A stretch of DNA of 64,000 nucleotides, taken from the NCBI GenBank assembly GCA_007449985.2, contig VIIQ02000667.1, positions 248,001 to 312,000 of the forward strand, written 5' to 3'. The notes below the pieces were generated by a model that was given only the letters and a program-made list of their open reading frames with translations, was not told the origin of the DNA and did not search any database. This document shows positions 44,748 through 57,053 of the stretch, in pieces. Origin of the DNA: Desmodesmus armatus (taxonomy: Eukaryota; Chlorophyta; Chlorophyceae; Sphaeropleales; Scenedesmaceae). The first letter of the stretch is position 1. Each line of letters opens with the position of its first letter. A program made the position numbers and the translations under genes.

Positions 44748-47299
44748 TCAAGCTGACGGGTGCGCGCCTGGGATTGCAGCTGCGGGAAGGAGTACCAGAC
44801 AGGGCAGGCAGGAAACACATGTGACCACGGCACACCTGGGATTGCAAGGTCTAGGCCAAAGAGGTAACCAAATGATTGTGATGCAGCATGCTGTGTGATG
44901 GGGGTGTACGCCCTGCGCAACGTAGCAAATTCCAAAGTGATGCCCAGACCATGCAGGGGTGCATGGTGCTACAAGCACAACTCCAGCACTGTATAAAGGC
45001 AGCAGTGGCCGACAGGCACAACCCACAAGGCACACGCAGCACACATGAAGTCAGCTGCAGAAGCATCGACCACACCTGGCGTACCTTCTATCTTGTTCTT
45101 CAAGTACTGCTGCTGCTCAGCTCCCTTCAGATGCCGCCACTCCCACCAAGGTATGCTGACCACTGTGTAGCCCCGAGCTGCCAGCGCCCTGTTCCTGTAC
45201 TGAGAGGGGCCCTCCAACTCCCAACAGTTCCCCACCCACACAAAGTGATGAGGCCCATCAGCCTCCACAGCCAGCCTGACACCTGCTGCTGTCACTGCAA
45301 CGACATCAATGCTGAAGTTGTTGTCCAATGTGAGCACCTCCTGCTGCGGAGGGATCTGCCAGCCTGGCAGCTGCTGAAGGGTCTTGAACACCTGCTGCTG
45401 CAGTGACGAAGGTGCCGCTGCAGCATTAGATGCCACCACATCCAACCGTGCCTGGCGGCACTCGTCCAGCTGCTGCAGAGGCAGCACCTGCTGCAGCCCT
45501 GGACCCTTGCCACCCTCAGCAGCTGCAAGGCTGTGGTCTATCAGCCACAGGTGCACCTGGTACAACTGCCAGCGGTCTTTGGGCACTGCTGACCCCCACA
45601 CCCTGCTGGCAGCCCCTGCAAGCTGCAGCACTGCAGGCACGTACTGACGCAAGTCAAGCACGGCCACAGCCCAGCACAAGTTGCACAGATCCTGACAGAC
45701 AAATTTGCTGCTGTCCTGCAGCAGCAGCTTCTGAGCTTGATGCAGTAGGGGTCCCAGCAGCAGCTTGCTGTTGTGCCCCAGCATCCCACACGCCCAGGCT
45801 GTGTTGGCTAAGTGCTGAGGGCTTGCACCTGCCAGGAACCGCTGCATGTGCTGCTGCTGCTCCAAGGCTGCAAGCAGCTGCACAGGAGCCTGCCTGAACC
45901 GGGCACATGCCAGCAATGCATTGGAGACCCCCTATGGGGCAGATTTGTACAGCTGCTGGACGAAGGTTGCCAGCAATAGCTCCAGCTGATCAGCCTGCAC
46001 CTGCTGCCCCAACTCAGACACAGCCCACAGGAAGTTGGCTAGTTCCTGTGCGTTTGCCCTGCTGCACTGTTTGACAAAAGCTGCCACTAGCAGCTGCAGC
46101 TGAGCATCAGGCAGCTGCTGGCCCATGTAGGCCATGCCCAACAGCAGGTTGGCAATGTTCTGCGTGTTTGCCCTGCTTAGCATCCCCGCAGCAGTGAAGG
46201 CTGCCAGCAACTCGCCCAGCTGCTGCTGTTGCTGCTGCGCGACAATGTACCCCAGCTTGCCCAACGCCAACAAACTGCTGCTGATGCCTTGAGGTACTGC
46301 ATTGTCTAATTGACTGACAAGAGCATCCACCAGCTGCTGCAGCTGCTGCTGTGGCACCTGCTGCTCGAGACTGGCCAGTGCCCACAACACGTTGGCAAAT
46401 GATTGGCTGTTGGCATCTGACAGAGTGCCGAGCTGCAAAAAGTCTGCCAGCAGCTGGGCAACAGGAGCCACGTGCTGTGCGTAAGCACATGACCAGATGA
46501 TGTTGGCCAGGCCCCGGGAATCCAGCTGCTGCCGCACAGACGGCAGCAGCTGGTCCAGGTGCTGCAGCAGCTGCTGTGCTGCTGCTGTGCCCGCTACTGC
46601 AGCATTTGCTTGGCACATTTGCCCCAGGCGGTGGTAGGAGGTTGCAAAATGAACGACATTCAGCACCCCTCCCTGCTGCTCTAGGCTGTGTTGCTGCAGC
46701 TGCTGCATCAACTGCTGAGGTGTTTCACAGCCCTTTAGTATGACTGTGAGCTGCCTGGCACTCACTGGCCCACCCCTGCTGCTTGACTGCGGGGACCAGC
46801 GCTGCTGGCGAGGTGTGCCTGGCTGCACCCAAGCTGCAGCAACACCCAGCCGCCCCTTACCCCTGCCCTTGCCCCTGCCACCGCTGCCTGCTGGTCTGTT
46901 GTGCACACCCCTGGCCTGCACTGCTGCCGCAGGCCCCGACTTGCTGACTGCTGCAGCAGGCAGCAACGGCACCGCCAGTCTTCTGGTGCTGCTGTAACTT
47001 GATGTTAGCCAAGCATGTACTGCTCCGCCCGCTGTGCCTGCTGCAGTGGGGTGAGGCCGGGTGTTGGGGGCACCCTCCTGTGCTGTTGCTGCGGAGACTG
47101 GGCCATCACTGCTGCTGCCTGCGAAGGTGCATGATGTCGATGCTTTCGAGCTGGACAAACGCATCTGCGAGGTCCCAAAACTGCTGCCACCCAGTGAGAG
47201 CTGCTGCAGCAAGTGGTGGCATGCGCTGCTGGCCAACACTTGAGCAGACAGGTGGCCTTGCAACCCCAGCAGGCTGCGGCTGAGTGTGTGGAACAGCAT
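44748..47299 (-). pseudogene. OPR-RAP protein copy A, interrupted by one TAG
   Basis: ATG at 47299 (MLFHTLSRSLLGLQGHLSAQ) gives the same hydroxylated, Arg-containing leader as the other copies, likely an organelle transit peptide. A basic RGKGRGKGR segment and tandem repeats of about 37 residues of the type 'ANVLWALASLEQQVPQQQLQ' follow. At codon 456 (45932-45934) a TAG stands where copies C and B have CAG or nearby coding sequence (context SAP-stop-GVSNALLACARF). Beyond it the frame stays fully open for about 280 codons, through the RAP domain (FSIDVVAVTAAGVRLAVEAD, GYTVVSIPWWEWRHLKGAEQ), to the donor GAAG/GTACGC at 45085. A probable last exon is 44748-44779 (CCCGCAG acceptor, ending PGAHPSA). 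The only visible lesion is that single codon, so the loss is recent, or the stop is read through or edited. Confidence 0.8.
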
Positions 47300-49110
47300 C
47301 CAACAGTTTAAAAGGACCAACGTCGATAGCAACGAGGAAACGTTTTCAGACAAGACAGACAGATCTTGGACAGATCTGGTTAGTTCACACAAGAAACGAG
47401 CGAGTGAGAGACCAGGCAAAGCTTTGGACTGTCTTTCGACCTGGTCTGTAGGGATGCCACTACTGCAGTCCACCGTGTTCAAGGCGTGGTTCTGTTCATG
47501 TGCCATGGTGCATGGTGCAAGGTTGAGTGATGCACTGTCCAGCAGACCCGACACTCCCCTTCTCACATGCCCGACTGGCCTTCCACTACAAGCCCATGCC
47601 ACCATCGTTGGCCTTTGCGTCCATGCAGCAGCAGATTGGACGCTTCACCTGGTCACTGGCTGAGGCTGTCCTGCACAAGACACGACAGTACTAAGCTGGC
47701 ACATGTTGCAAGCACATACCTGCGGTAGCCAGAAGGGACAGCATTACACAGTTTGACTTGCCCACACCTTGATGCACACTCATGGTGTGAGCAACGGTAA
47801 TGGTATCGTTGAACTCTCACTACCACACCTGTGTGGACCGTGTGGCCGATACATACCAGGGCCCCAAGGAACCCCACTGCCAAGCACGGCTGAGGCCAAG
47901 GCACAGCGACACACCATTGCAGGCCACCACCTGACGCGCTCACTGCTGCAATCATGACTCCCACACTTGGCACAACCATCCCGCACACCCCAGAGGGCCC
48001 CAGAGGACCCCACTGCTGCTGCCGCTGCAACCCCTCCTGCTGGGTTGGGACCCACAGCCTGCACTGTCTCCATGTCATCCCTGCCAGGGATTGCTCAGTG
48101 AGCAACAGCTATAAGGAAGGTGCATCCCTGCTTCACTTGCTGCTGTCCCAGCTCCTTCACTGCTGCATTGCCGACATGCATCAACCTGGTGACCCGTACA
48201 AGAGGAGACAGTAGCGAAGGGACAAGAGCAGCAGCATCAGGATCTTTCCAGCACCACTGCCCAGTTCCTGCCATGCGCACACCTCAGGCATGTCCTGGAA
48301 GCAGTCAACTCACGGTGTGGAAAGCTAGGGAGCACCCTGCATCAAAAACATCTCCGGGTCAACATCCAGTCCCTCTAGTTTGCTGGGTCCACATCAGCAT
48401 CACAGGCAGACAAGTCACCACAGTAACGGATGTGCGGCACAACACTCCCTCTGCACTCCCACTGCACATACCTGCCTGTCCAAGTAGAGCGGTGACTGGG
48501 ACCCAGCCAGCGACAGGCCGCTGCTGTAGCCTTGCTGGGGGTGCAGGAGTGGGTGGGGTCACGCCTGCAGATGGGTGGGGTGGGACAGAATCAGCAGCAG
48601 AAGAGATTTGTGAGCGACCACCCTGTGTGTGACAGACAACACGGGCTGTGCAGGTGGCCGAGTCAGACAGAGCCACTCTGGTTGTTGTCACAACAAGATG
48701 TCAAACAGCAGCAGCACTAGTGACACTGTCACGTCATGAGCAGGTGCACACAGCACACACAGCCAACCTGACACACGCATGCGAGCTGCAGCACACCTTG
48801 TGCATGAGGGTGTGTCCTTCACGCACAAGATACTATCACTTTGTAAGTGGTTGATCAAAGAAGAGTCATACACGCCTGACAGTGGGGGCACAAGCATGGC
48901 AGACACGGAAAACTCAACACCCACCTGGTGTGCTGTCCTGCTGGGAAGTAGGTGGAAAACGGCAATCAGCGCCTTCAGCTGTGGCCCTGCTGGCGCGGTT
49001 GTGCTGATGTTGTCATTTGCGACCCCGCCAGGTGGTCAAGCTGAGGGGTGAGCACCTGCAGCTGCAGCAGGCAGCAACACACAGGCAGTGAGGGAAGAGA
49101 CCATAATGGC
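47300..49110. repeat. Duplicated upstream block of OPR-RAP copy A
   Basis: This block matches 52113-53860 upstream of copy B at high identity (for example GGACTGTCTTTCGACCTGGT at 47430 and TGGAATGTCTTTCGACCTGG at 52238) and, more weakly, 61425-63300 upstream of copy D. It contains the presumed promoter and 5' untranslated region. It also contains a minus-strand segment reading NAAVKELGQQQVKQGCTFL at about 48105-48165, interrupted by TGA here but open in B. The end GCCAGGTGGTCAAGCTGAGG near 49029 recurs at 53780. Confidence 0.75.
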
Positions 49111-49439
49111 GCTTGCGTACAACATTGGCTGACATGCACACAGGCGCATGCAGGTCGCACAGTCAATCGTAAAGCCAAACGATCAGGCTGGTCAGCACAG
49201 CACAGCACAAGCCAGTGGCTGCCTGGCTACACACTGAATGACTGTGCCCTTGGCAGGTTGGGTTGCAGGTGACAGACCACCTCTTGCCACCAAACGGGCA
49301 ATTACATCAACAAGCAATATCGTGACCACGGCTTCTGTGCAGCACACAGCTCCAGGGCCTTGTGAATGATGTGAGCATTATGCAACTTTTTCACAACAGC
49401 GTTGCACACCAGGTGCTTTGGCCTCACCTGACGGCAGTG

Positions 49440-52112
49440 CTACTCAACCACGTGGCCTGTGTCAGCGACTGGTGTCCTCCTCCTCCTCCTCTTGACACTC
49501 CTAGCTCTGCTGGCCTCTTGTGAGGCAGTTGGAGGGGGTTGGTCTGCTGGAGCTGGTTGGTGAGCTGCAGCAGCAGCCACTGGCTGAGAAGAGGCAGCAA
49601 GCCCTGCAGATACAGGCACAGAGGAAGCAAACAGCGTCACATGGCAGACATACCATGCATGTGGCCTACCCCAGCTGCGCATGCTGCTGAGGCAACAGCC
49701 TCCAGGTGGTGACTATCAGATGCACAGCTTTGTGCCAGGTCAGATGCTGTCAACACCACTCGGCACCGTTTGTTCCATACCTTGCAGTTTGCCCCTCAGG
49801 TAGCCCTGTTGCTGCTCTGCCCCCCTCAAACCATCCCACTGCCAGTAAGGTGTGCTGATCACTGTGTAGCCCCGAGCTGCCAGCGCCCTGTGCCTGTACT
49901 GGGTGGGGCCGTTGACCATGTTGCCAGGACTGACGAAGTGGCTGGGCCCATCAACCTCCACAGCCAGCCTGACGCCTGCTGCTGTCACTGCCGTTATGTC
50001 GATGCTGAAGTTGTTGTCACCTGTGAGCACCTCCTGCTGGGGAGGGACCTGCCAGCCTGGCAGCTGCTGAAGGGCTGTAAACACCTGCTGCTGCATTAAC
50101 GAGGGTGCTGCTGCAGCATTAGTTGCCACAACCTCCTGCCATGTGCGGCAGCACGCGTCCAGCTGCTCCTGGGACAGCACCTGCAGCAGACCTGGACCCT
50201 TGCCGCCCTCTGCTGCTGCAAGCTTGTTGTCCAGCAGCCACAAATGCACTTGGTACAGCTGCTGCAGCTCTTCAGGTGCTGCTGACCCCCAAACCCTGCT
50301 TGCACCTTCTGCGAACTGCAGGACTGCAGGCACGTACTGACGCACGTCAAGCACGGCTGCTGCCCAGCACAGGTTAGACAGAGCCTGACAGACAAACCTG
50401 CTGCTGTCCTGCTGCAGCAGTGTCTGAGCTTGCTGCAGCAGACCCCCCAGCAGCAGCTCGCTGTGGTGCCCCAGCACCCCACACGCCCACGCTGTGTTGG
50501 CCAACTCCTGAGGGTTTGCACCTGCCAGGAATGGATGCAAGTGCGGCTGCTGCTCCAAGGCTGCCAGCAGCTGCTCAGGAGCATACCTGAACCGGGCACA
50601 CGCCAACAGTGTGTTGGAGATGTGCTGTGAACTGGCTCTGTGCAGCTGTCCAACAAATGCTGCCTCCACCAGCTTGAGCTGTTCAGCCGGCACCTGCTGC
50701 CCCATCTCAGACACTGCCCACAGCGTGTTGGCTATTTCTTGTGTATTGGACCTGCTGCGCTTACTGACAAAGGCTTCCACCAGCTGCTGCAGCAGCTTGC
50801 TGTCCTGCACCCGCTGGCCCAGCTTGGCGACAGCCCACAAGCTGTTAGAGAAATCCTGTGGTACAGCCCTGCTGGACTTGGCCGACAGCTCAGCCAGCAG
50901 CAGCTGCAGCTGAGCCTTAGGCAGCTGCCGGCCCATGTAGGCCATGCCCAACAGCAGGTTGGCAATGTCCTGTGTGGTGGCCCTGGCCAGCGTGCCTGCA
51001 GCGGTGAACGCTGCCAGCAGCACCCCCAGCTGCTGCTGTGGCACCTGGTAACTCAGCTTGCCCAACGCCAACACACTGTTGCTGATGTCTTGAGGTACTA
51101 ATCGGTCTGCTTGACTGACTCGTGGGACAAGAGCATCCACCAGCTGCTGCAGCTGCTGTGGCAGCGCCTGCTGTTCCGGATTGGCCAGCGCCCATAGCAC
51201 ATTGGAAATATCCCGGCTGTTGGCAAGGGACAGAATCCTGGGCTGCAGGAAGTCTGCCAGCAGCTGGGCAGAAGGGGGCACGTGCTGTGTGTATGCACAT
51301 GACCAGATGATGTTGGCCAGCTGTCGAGCCCCCAACTGCCCCCGCACTAACGGCAGTAGCTGGTCCAGGTGCTGCAGCAGCTGCTGTGCTGCTGCTGTGC
51401 CCGCCACTGCAGCATCTGACTGGCAAAACTCCCCAAGGTGGTGGTAGGAGGTTGCTACATGAATGGCATCCAGAACCCCTCCCTGCTGCTGCAGCTTGTG
51501 TTGCTGCAGCTCCTGCAGTAGCTGCTGAGGTGTTTCACAGCCTTTCAGCATAACTGTGAGCTGCCTGGCACTCACTGGCCCACCCCTGCTGCTTGACTGC
51601 GGGGACCAGCGCTGCTGGCGAGGCGTGCATGTCTGCACCCCAACTGCAGCAACACCCAACATTCCCTTGCCCCTGCCCTTGCCCCTGCCACCGCTGCCTG
51701 CTGGCCTGTTGTGCACACCCCTGGCCTGCACTGCTGCCACAGGCCACGACTTGCTGACCGCTGCAGCAGGCAGCAGCAGCACTGTCAATCTTCTGGTGCT
51801 GCTGCAATTTGACCTTAGCCAAGCATGCACTGCTCCGCCCACTGTGCCTGCTGCAGTGGGGTGAGGCCGGGTGTTGGGGGCACCCTCCTGTGCTGTTGCT
51901 GCGGAGACGGGACCATCACTGCTGCTGCCTGCCGAGGTGCATGATATCGTTGCTGTAGAGCTGGACAAACGCAGCTGCGAGGTCCCAGAACTGCTGCCGC
52001 CCAGTGAGAGCTGCTGCAGCAAGTGGTGGCATGCGCTGCTGGCCAACACTTGAGCAGACAGGTGGCCTTCCAACCCCAGCAGGCTGCGGCTGAGTGTTTG
52101 GAACTGCATCAT
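49440..52112 (-). CDS. OPR-RAP protein copy B, organelle RNA-binding factor
   Basis: Exon 1 runs 49781-52112 (ATG at 52112, MMQFQTLSRSLLGLEGHLSA) and exon 2 runs 49440-49603. They are joined in phase 1 by CTGCAAG/GTATGG and TATCTGCAG/GGCTTG, about 831 residues. The order is: Ser/Arg-rich leader, a basic GRGKGRGKG segment (about residue 150), SARQLTVMLKGCETPQQLLQ, ten or so degenerate repeats of about 37 residues (SNVLWALANPEQQALPQQLQ, ANTLWAVSEMGQQVPAEQLK, ANTAWACGVLGHHSELLLG), then a RAP domain (FSIDITAVTAAGVRLAVEVD, GYTVISTPYWQWDGLRGAEQ, about residues 690-775). Exon 2 adds a Pro/Ala tail and a basic end (ASRARSVKRRRRRTPV). The repeat pattern fits octatricopeptide (OPR) repeats. OPR and RAP proteins act in stability or translation of specific plastid or mitochondrial RNAs. 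The target is unknown, and the basic tail could also bind RNA. The gene is intact. Confidence 0.85.
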
Positions 52113-53860
52113 ACAGTTTTGAAGGACCAACGTCGGCCTTGATACGAGGAAACGTTTTCAGACAAGACAGACAGATCTTGGACAGATCTGGTTGGTTCAC
52201 ACAAGAAACGAGCGAGTGAGAGACCAGGCAAAGCTTTGGAATGTCTTTCGACCTGGTCTGTAGGGATGCCACTACTGCAGTCAACCGTGTTTAAGGCGTG
52301 GTTCTGTTCATGGGCCATGCATGATGCAAGGTTGAGTGATGCACTGTCCAGCAGACCCGACACTCCCCTTCTCACATGCCCGACTGGCCTTCCACTACAA
52401 GCCCATGCCACCATCATTGGCCTTTGCGTCCATGCAGCAGCAGATTGGACAGTTCACCTGGTCACTGACTGAGGCTGTCCTACACAAGACAGGACAGTAC
52501 TAACACACATTGCAAGCACAAACCTGCGGTAGCCTGAAGGGACAGCATTACACAGTTTGACTTGCCCATGCCTTGATGCACACCCATGGTGTGAGCAACA
52601 ATAATAGTACCACTACCACACCTGTCTGAACCGTGTGGCCGATACATACCAGGGCCCCAAGGAACCCCCACTGACAAGCACGGCTGAGGCCAAGGCACAG
52701 CGACAAACCATTGCAGGCCACCACCTGACGCGGTCACTGCTGCGATCATGACTCCCACCCTTGGCGCACCATCCCACACACCCCAGAGGGCCCCACTGCT
52801 GCTGCTGCCGCTGCATCCCCTCCTGCCGCTTTATGACCCACAGCCTGCACTGTCTTCATGTCATCTTTGTCAGGGGTTGCTGAGTGAGCAACAGCTACAA
52901 GGGAGGTGCGTCCCCACTCCACTTGCTGCTGCCCCAGCTCCTTCACTGCTGCATTGTTGATCTGCGTCAACCTGCAACATGCACGGGAGGAGCCAGCAGC
53001 AGAGGGACAAGAGCAGCACGGGAATTGGTTGGCAAAAAACTGCCCAGTTCCTGCCATGCTCACAGGTCAGGCCTGTCCTGGAAGCAGTCAGGTCATGGTG
53101 AAGGAAGTGCTAAGAAGCCACCCGCACCCCTGTTGCCTCACCCCAAAAACAACCTCGCCAGGTGCGCATCCAGTCCTTCCAGTTTGCTGAGTTCAAACTA
53201 GGCACGACACCACTGAATGTACAGGACAGCACACCTGCACCTTTGAAAGACAATCCCTCTGCACATATTTCATGATATTTGTCAAAGGGAAACGGCAATT
53301 GGGGCTCAGTGATGAACAGGCTGCTGTTGTAGCCTTGCTGGGGGTGCAGCGGGTGGATGGGTGCATGCCTGCAGATGGGTGGGCGGAGCAGCACAGAACC
53401 AGCAGCAAGAGAAGCTTGAGCAACAACCCTGTATATGTGACAGACAACGTGTGCTGTGCACGAAGTTTGGTCACCCTGATACACGCATGGGAGCTGCAGC
53501 ACACCTGATGCGCTATATGGTGTGTCTGCAGGGTGACATAAGTACGCAAACAAAGCAATCCTGACAGAGTGGGCAAGAACATGACAGACACAGGGCAGAG
53601 CCATCAAAGCAGAGCCATCAAACTTTGACAGCAGGGTCACAAACATGGCAAAATTGGCAAAACCAGCACCCACCTTGTGTGCTGTCCTGACAAGTAGCAT
53701 GGAGAAAGCAGCACGCAGCGCCGCCAGCTGTGGCCCTGCTGGCGCGGTCGTGCTGATGTTGTCAGGTGTGGTGTCCCCGCCAGGTGGTCAAGCTGAGGGG
53801 TGTGCACCTGCAGCTGCAGCAGGCAGCAACACACAGGCAGGTGAGGGAAGAGACTATGAT
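52113..53860. repeat. Duplicated upstream block of OPR-RAP copy B
   Basis: This is the counterpart of 47300-49110. It holds the presumed promoter of copy B. On the minus strand at about 52746-52975 there is an exon-like frame after a GTTGCAG: LTQINNAAVKELGQQQVEWG, then SLVAVAHSATPDKDDMKTVQ and an Ala-rich end with a stop at 52746. The frame is open in this copy only. Confidence 0.7.
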
Positions 53861-54316
53861 GGCACTTGCGTTGCAGGATCTGGGCCAAGTGCAGTACGTG
53901 CTGTAGCATGCAGTATGCATGCACATCAACATTGTCAGAGGGGTTCACACCCCTGTCTACAGCATCTTCAAAGTGTCGCAGTTGAACGGTGATGCTTGCA
54001 CACATGTTTGAGTTTGAGTCAACATGGGCCGACCTGCACATAGGCGCGTGCAGCATGCACAGTCTATTGCAAATCCAAAATGATAAGGCAGCATCGCACA
54101 CCACAGCACAGTCAGGGGCTACCAGGCTTTGCGCTGAATTACTCTCGGCATGTTGGGTTGCAAGTGACAGACCACCTTTGCCACCAAAAAGCAGCCAGGC
54201 GGCACTACAGGGCTGATGGCGACCGCAACTTGTGTTTCACAGGGCCCTGTGAAGTGATCAACAATATGCAGCATGATGTCGAACAACCGGTGCTTTGGCC
54301 TCACCTGGCCGCAGTG

Positions 54317-57053
54317 CTACTCAGTCATGCGGCCTGTGTCAGTGACTGGTGTCCTCCTCCTCCTCTTGACACTCCTAGCTCTGCTGGCCTCTTGTGACGC
54401 AGCTGGAGGGGGTTGGTCTGCTGGAGCTGGACCAGAAGCAGCAAACACTGCCTGAGCAGAGGGAGTGAGCCCTGCAAATATCACAGGCACAGAGGCAGCA
54501 AACAGCGTCGCATGGCGGACATGGAAACACTGCTACTACACCACATGGCATGCAAGGGGCCAAACCCCAGCTGCACATGCTGCTGAAGCAACACTAAACA
54601 AAGTGACATCTACAAATGTTGCCACCAAGAACAGACGCTGCTGACAAGACTGAGCATTGTCTGCGCTGTACCTTGCAGTCTGCCTCTCAGGTAGCCCTGT
54701 TGCTCTGACCCCCTCAGACCATCCCACTTCCAGTAGGGTATGCTGACCACCGTGTAGCCCCGAGCTGCCAGCGCCCTAGTCCTGTTCTGGGTGGGGCCAT
54801 TGAAACTGTTGCTTGGACTGATGAAGTGACTTGGGCCATCAACCTCCACAGCCAGCCTGACCCCTGCTGCTGTCACTGCAACCACATCGATGCTGAAGTT
54901 TCTGTCGGCTGTGAGCACCTCCTGCTGGGGTGGGACCTGCCAGCCTGGCAGCTGCTGCAAGGCGTTGAACACCTGCTGCTGCAGCAACGAGGGTGTCACT
55001 GCAGCAGAGGCTGCCACCTGATCCTGCCACGCCTGGCGGCACTCATCCAGCTGCTGCTGTGACAGCACCTGCAGCAGCCCTGGACCCTTGCCACCCTCCG
55101 CCATCGCAAGGCTGTGGTCCTGCAGCCACAGCTGCACTTGGTACAGCTGCTGCAGGCCTTCAGGTGCTGCTGACCCCCACACCACACTTGCAGCTTCTGC
55201 CAGCTGCAGCACTGCAGGCACGTACTGGCGCAAGTCAAGCATGGCCACTGCCCAGCACAGGTTGCACAGAGTCTGACAAACAAACCTGCTGCTGTCCTGC
55301 TCCAGCAGCTTCACAGCTTGCTGCAGCAGACCCCCCAGAAGCAGCTTGCTGCTGTGCCCCAGCATCCCACATGCCCAGGCTGTGTTGGCCAAATGTTGGG
55401 GCTCTGCAGTTGCCAGGAACCGCTGCAGGTGCTGCTGCTGTTCTAAGGCTGCCAGCAGCTGCACGGGAGCATACCTGAACCGGGCACACGCCAGCAGTGT
55501 GTTGGAGATCCCCTGGGGAACAGCTCTGTGCAGCTGTTTTACAAGTGCTGTTAGCAACTTCCCAAGCGGCTCAGCCTGCACCTGCTGCCTCATCTCAGAG
55601 ACAGCCCACAGGGTGTTGGCTATATCTTGAGTGTTGACCCTGCTGCGCTTGCCTACAACAGCTACCACCAGCTGCTGCAGCAGCTTGCTGTCCCGCACCT
55701 GCTGGCCCAACTTGGCAACAGCCCACAAGCTGTTGGACAGGTGCTGAGGGTCAGCCTGGTCAGACTTGGCTGACAGCTCAGCCAACAGCAGCTGCAGCTG
55801 AGCATCAGGCAGCTGCTGCCCCATGTAGGCCATGCCCAACAGCACGTTGGAGATCTCCTGCGTGTTTGCCCTTCTCAGCATCCCAGCAGCAGTGAAGGCT
55901 GCCAGCAACTTGCCCAGCTGCTGTTGTGGCACCTTGTAGAGCAGCTTGCCCAAGGCCCACACACTGCTGCTGATGCCTTGGGGTACTGCATCGTCTTCCT
56001 TATTGACGAGAGCAGCCACCAGCTGCTGCAGCTGCTGCTCCGGCACCTGCTGCTCCAGACTGGCCAGCGCCCACAGCACATTGGCCACATTTTGGCTCGT
56101 GGCATCTGACAGAGTCCTGGGCTGCAAGAAAGCTGCCAGCAGATGGGCAACAGGGGCCACGTGCTGTGCGTAAGCACATGACCAGATGATGTTGGCCAGG
56201 CCCCGGGCCTCCAGCTGCTGCCGCACAGACGACAGCAGCTGGTCCAGGTGCTGCAGCAGCTGCTGGGCTGCTGCTGTGCCCGCTACTGCAGCATTTGCTT
56301 GGCACATCCCCCCCAGGCGGTGGTAGGAGGTTGCAAAATGGATGGCGTTCACCACCCCTCCCTGCTGCTCTAGGCTGTGTTGCTGCAGCTGCTGCAGCAA
56401 CTGCTGAGGTGTTTCACAGCCCTTTAGTATGACTGTCAGCTGCCTGGCATTGACTGGTGCACCCCTGCTGCTTGACTGTGGGGACCAGCGCTGCTGGCGA
56501 GGTGTGCCTGGCTGCACCCCAGCTGCAGCAACACCCACCCTGCCCTTGCCCCTGCCCCTGCCACCATTGCTGCTGACCGATGACCTGTGGGATGATGGGG
56601 TGGCTGCTGCTGCTGCTGCCTGCTGTGAAACGCTGCTGTCAGCAGCAGTGCCAGGATGATCGCGGCTGCTGTGTGCGCACCTGACCTGCACTGCCCCTGC
56701 AGGCCATGCCTTGCTGAGGGCTGAAGCAGGCGGCTGCTGAAGCTTGACGGTAGCCAAGCATATGCTGCTCTGCCCGCTGGGCTTGCTGCAGAGGGGTGCG
56801 GGCTGCATGTGCTGGTGTTGGGCGCATCTTCCGGTGCTGTTGCTGCTGAGACTGGGGCATCACTGCTGCTGCTTGCCGAGGTGCATGCTGCAGAAACCTT
56901 TGAGCTGCAAGAACGCAGCAGCGAACTTCCACAACTGCGGCTGCCCAGGGAGAGCTGCAGCAGCAAGGTCTGACATGCGCTGCTGGCCAACACTTGGGCA
57001 GACAGGTGGCCTGGGAACCCCAGCAGGCCGCGGCTGACTGCATGCAACAACAT
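54317..57053 (-). CDS. OPR-RAP protein copy C, altered N-terminus
   Basis: Exon 1 runs 54672-57053 and exon 2 runs 54317-54471, joined in phase 1 (CTGCAAG/GTACAG; TATTTGCAG/GGCTCA). The ancestral ATG at 57053 gives MLLHAVSRGLLGFPGHLSAQ, but the frame breaks near 56750. About 25 bases present in copy B are missing there, after which the family sequence resumes one frame over (VKLQQPPASALSKAWPAG). An ATG at 56808 in the downstream frame (MQPAPLCSKPSGQSSICLAT) would yield about 763 residues with a new leader, so the gene may still be functional. The repeats (ANVLWALASLEQQVPEQQLQ, ANTLWAVSEMRQQVQAEPL) and RAP domain (FSIDVVAVTAAGVRLAVEVD, GYTVVSIPYWKWDGLRGSEQ) are intact. The tail matches copy B (ASRARSVKRRRRTPV). 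The role is likely organelle RNA metabolism, as for copy B. Confidence 0.8.

Noticed and set aside
45932..45934. A non-standard nuclear code in which TAG means Gln, as in some ulvophyte algae
   Set aside because: Copies B and C of the same family and the coiled-coil gene end with TAG at sensible places, and no other conserved Gln in the window is encoded by TAG or TAA.
47300..47605. An N-terminal extension of OPR-RAP copy A beginning at 47605 (MVAWACSGRPVGH)
   Set aside because: The extension is in frame only in copy A; in copy B the same sequence is out of frame with the gene. The ATG next to the HTLSRSLLG leader is shared by position in all four copies.
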